The translations under genes were made by a program, and so were the position numbers. Positions 62,264-64,000 of a stretch of DNA of 64,000 nt are shown here, one piece after another (position 1 is the first letter of the stretch; the number at the start of each line of letters is the position of its first letter). Below the pieces are notes generated by a model that was given only the letters and a program-made list of their open reading frames with translations, ran no database searches and was not told the origin of the DNA. This DNA is from Halobacteriovorax sp. DA5 (GTDB taxonomy: Bacteria; Bdellovibrionota; Bacteriovoracia; Bacteriovoracales; Bacteriovoracaceae), in the NCBI RefSeq assembly GCF_002903145.1, contig NZ_PPDJ01000011.1, positions 1 to 64,000 of the forward strand, in the 5' to 3' direction.

Positions 62264-63655
62264 CTAGTTACGATCCCAAATTGATAAGAAAACATAATCG
62301 TTACCAGAAATATAGCGACGACAAACATCACGAACTTGATCAACATTCATCTCACTATAACTCTTAAGCTGTTTCTTATATTCTCTATAGTCTCCATTAA
62401 AGAATTCAGAAGAACCTAGGAAACTAGCTAGGCCATCATTAGTCGAAATTGCTTCATAGTATTGTTTAAGAAGCATATTCTTAGTCTTTTGAACTGCTCT
62501 TGGAGTAATGGCCTTTTCACATGAATCCTTTAAAGACTTTAGAAGTTTACGACGAGTGTCCTTGATACCTTTCTTCGGAAGTAACTCTCCTCCAATAACA
62601 AAAATACCACCATTTTTTAGGTTGTAGTTGTATGAGTAAACCTTAGAGAGTCTTGGGTTTTTCGAAACAACATAGTTCTTTACTAAGTAAGAGCTTGTAC
62701 CTGTTCCCAGAATATCTGAAAGAAAATCGAGAGCGTAAGTGTCTTCGTGAGTAACTGAAACAGAAGGGAATGCAAGTCTAAACATTGGGTTTTTCGACTG
62801 TCCTTTTAGACTTCTTACATATGGAAGCTTACCTTCTCTTTTATATCTACCAGCATCATCAAGCTTTGCCTTCTTTGTATCAAGAGTCTTATTCATTGGA
62901 ATTTTACCAATAGTATCTTGAACCTTTGAAAGAATTGCCGAAGGATTAATATCACCAACGATCACCATAATGGCGTTATTTGGAGCATAAAAGTCATGAT
63001 AGAACTCAAGCATTTGTTTGCGATCTAACTCTTTAACATCCTTTGCGTCCCCTATGACAGACCCTCCATAAGGAGTTCCATTAAACATAGCCTTCATCAT
63101 AGCGAGGTGAATCTTACCACTTGGTCTATTCTCATAACGCATCTTTCTTTCTTCAAGAACAACTTGTCTTTCCTTTTCAAAAGGAACTTCTTCAAGCATG
63201 AGATTTGCCATTCTCTCCGCTTCAAGTTCAATCATTTTCTCAACTGTCTGAGCTGCGATATTCTCGTAGTAAACAGTATTATCAAATGTTGTATAAGCGT
63301 TAGAATTACCCCCATAAGTTTCGATATAGTCAGAGAAGTATTCTGCTGGATAGTTCTTCGTTTTCTTAAACATCATGTGCTCTAGAAAGTGTGTCGCTCC
63401 AGTTGTCCCCTTTCTCTCATAGCGTCCACCTACATCATAAAAAGTATAGATCGAGGCAATCGGTAATTTCGAATCACGAACAAGTAGTAAGCGTAGGCCA
63501 TTTTCTAAAGTGTGTTTCTGAACATCAATATTTAGTTCTAATGAACCTAGGCTTAGGTCCTTATTAGAATGTTGATTTTCATTTGTAGATGAACACGATG
63601 AATTTAGAATAAGAGCTGCGGCTGTAAAGACAAATAAATTAATTGCTTTAAACAT
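62264..63655 (-). CDS. M16-family zinc metalloprotease, exported lipoprotein
   Basis: A 463-residue insulinase-family peptidase. The start is ATG 63655 (GGAG 7 nt upstream), not the TTG at 63658. The signal sequence ends in a lipobox (AALILNSSC). The zinc motif HFLEH is near residues 85-89 in GATHFLEHMMFKKT, with the third ligand Glu in MIELEAERM about 75 residues on. It should degrade peptides in the periplasm. Its downstream partner gene encodes the non-catalytic half. Confidence 0.93.
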   Translation of the reverse strand: MFKAINLFVFTAAALILNSSCSSTNENQHSNKDLSLGSLELNIDVQKHTLENGLRLLLVRDSKLPIASIYTFYDVGGRYERKGTTGATHFLEHMMFKKTKNYPAEYFSDYIETYGGNSNAYTTFDNTVYYENIAAQTVEKMIELEAERMANLMLEEVPFEKERQVVLEERKMRYENRPSGKIHLAMMKAMFNGTPYGGSVIGDAKDVKELDRKQMLEFYHDFYAPNNAIMVIVGDINPSAILSKVQDTIGKIPMNKTLDTKKAKLDDAGRYKREGKLPYVRSLKGQSKNPMFRLAFPSVSVTHEDTYALDFLSDILGTGTSSYLVKNYVVSKNPRLSKVYSYNYNLKNGGIFVIGGELLPKKGIKDTRRKLLKSLKDSCEKAITPRAVQKTKNMLLKQYYEAISTNDGLASFLGSSEFFNGDYREYKKQLKSYSEMNVDQVRDVCRRYISGNDYVFLSIWDRN

Positions 63656-63721
63656 CAAATCTCCAATAAAAGTTAATATAAATAGCTTAAAAACTTATGA
63701 TTTTCTTGGCAATATAAAGTT

Positions 63722-64000
63722 ATGAATTTATTAGTTACGTTCCTAGGAACCGGAACAAGTACAGGTATTCCAATGTTAGGCTGCAGCTGTCCAGTTTGCA
63801 CAAGCTCTAATAAACACAATAAACGATTGCGTACTTCATTTTTAATCCAACAAAATGATACCACAATTCTCTTTGATACGGGGCCAGATCTTCGCACGCA
63901 ATTATTGCGTGAAGGCGTAAAGGATATCAGTGCAGTTATTATTTCACATGCCCATGCTGATCACTTGAACGGCATTGATGATATAAGGCCATTCACCTTT
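63722..64000 (+). CDS. PhnP-like metallo-beta-lactamase-fold hydrolase (partial)
   Basis: The first 93 codons of a gene cut by the window end. The start MNLLVTFLGTGTSTGIPMLG, the cysteines in GCSCPVCTSS, FDTGPDLRTQLLR and the metal motif SHAHADHLNGIDDIRPF match the PhnP-like group of MBL-fold phosphodiesterases. Outside phosphonate operons these are generic cyclic-phosphodiester or unknown hydrolases, so no function is claimed. It is divergent from the M16 gene pair. There is no clear ribosome site. Confidence 0.88.
   Translation, partial: MNLLVTFLGTGTSTGIPMLGCSCPVCTSSNKHNKRLRTSFLIQQNDTTILFDTGPDLRTQLLREGVKDISAVIISHAHADHLNGIDDIRPFTF

Noticed and set aside
60865..62346. Longer start for the non-catalytic M16 gene at 62346
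   Set aside because: It would overlap the active M16 gene by about 80 bp and place a second hydrophobic stretch before a good signal peptide; ATG 62244 has an AAGGGA site.
63673..63897. Minus-strand open frame of 74 codons at the window end
   Set aside because: It lies antisense to a convincing PhnP-like gene on the plus strand beginning at 63722, whose motifs are clear.
1..64000. CRISPR arrays, tRNA and rRNA genes, phage genes, toxin-antitoxin or known defence operons
   Set aside because: I saw no evenly spaced direct-repeat arrays, cloverleaf-like genes, integrases or defence hallmarks; the RAYT element is the only clear mobile DNA. A tRNA or Rfam scan would settle the RNA genes.

Overview
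This window is chromosomal DNA of a low-GC, Gram-negative bacterium (GC roughly in the mid-to-high 30s by eye). Gene content points to the Bdellovibrionota, most likely Bacteriovorax/Halobacteriovorax relatives. The pointers are an LPS heptose pathway with a separate heptose kinase, a fused alpha/beta 2-oxoacid dehydrogenase E1, a bactofilin/L,D-transpeptidase operon, many small secreted proteins, and a sphingolipid (ceramide) gene set; sphingophosphonolipids are known from Bacteriovorax stolpii. This assignment is inference from gene content; there is no rRNA or other marker here.

Layout. 0.4-7.3 kb: one minus-strand operon running cmk, GT9 glycosyltransferase, heptose kinase, DUF4416, pheS, pheT, ended by a strong terminator. 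7.4-20 kb: a lytic transglycosylase, a thioredoxin-domain protein with a shortened CoA-transferase, a membrane ATPase/MscS channel/MAPEG operon, argS, a fused double pseudouridine synthase and a rhomboid protease. 20.3-26 kb: a complete iron-sulfur assembly operon (Rrf2 regulator, sufB, sufC, sufD, sufS, Nfu) behind a promoter region rich in inverted repeats, followed by a GC-rich structured island. 26-28.9 kb: hemolysin III-like protein, small proteins, hemF and an ArsC-like protein. 29-34.4 kb: FecR-domain protein, TPR/outer-membrane-barrel protein and CHASE2 adenylate cyclase in a row. 34.4-35.2 kb: a REP-associated tyrosine transposase inside a perfect 28-bp inverted repeat. 35.2-48.7 kb: mainly metabolism (fused E1, adenine deaminase, aldolase, aminopeptidase N, nitroreductase, transporter, PilZ protein). 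48.7-52.7 kb: probable ceramide pathway (serine palmitoyltransferase, GNAT-like acyltransferase, reductase, fatty acid 2-hydroxylase). 53-57 kb: an Asp-rich coiled-coil protein, a diguanylate cyclase and a phosphoesterase. 57-59.2 kb: L,D-transpeptidase, membrane linker protein and bactofilin. 59-64 kb: outer-membrane protein, propeller lipoprotein, a two-gene M16 protease and the start of a PhnP-like hydrolase cut by the window end.

Most of the window is ordinary housekeeping DNA. The most interesting parts are the compact ceramide cluster, the ATPase-MscS operon, the FecR/TPR/CHASE2 signalling trio, the RAYT element whose inverted-repeat ends supply the stop codons of both flanking genes, the double pseudouridine synthase, and several unexplained intergenic structures.
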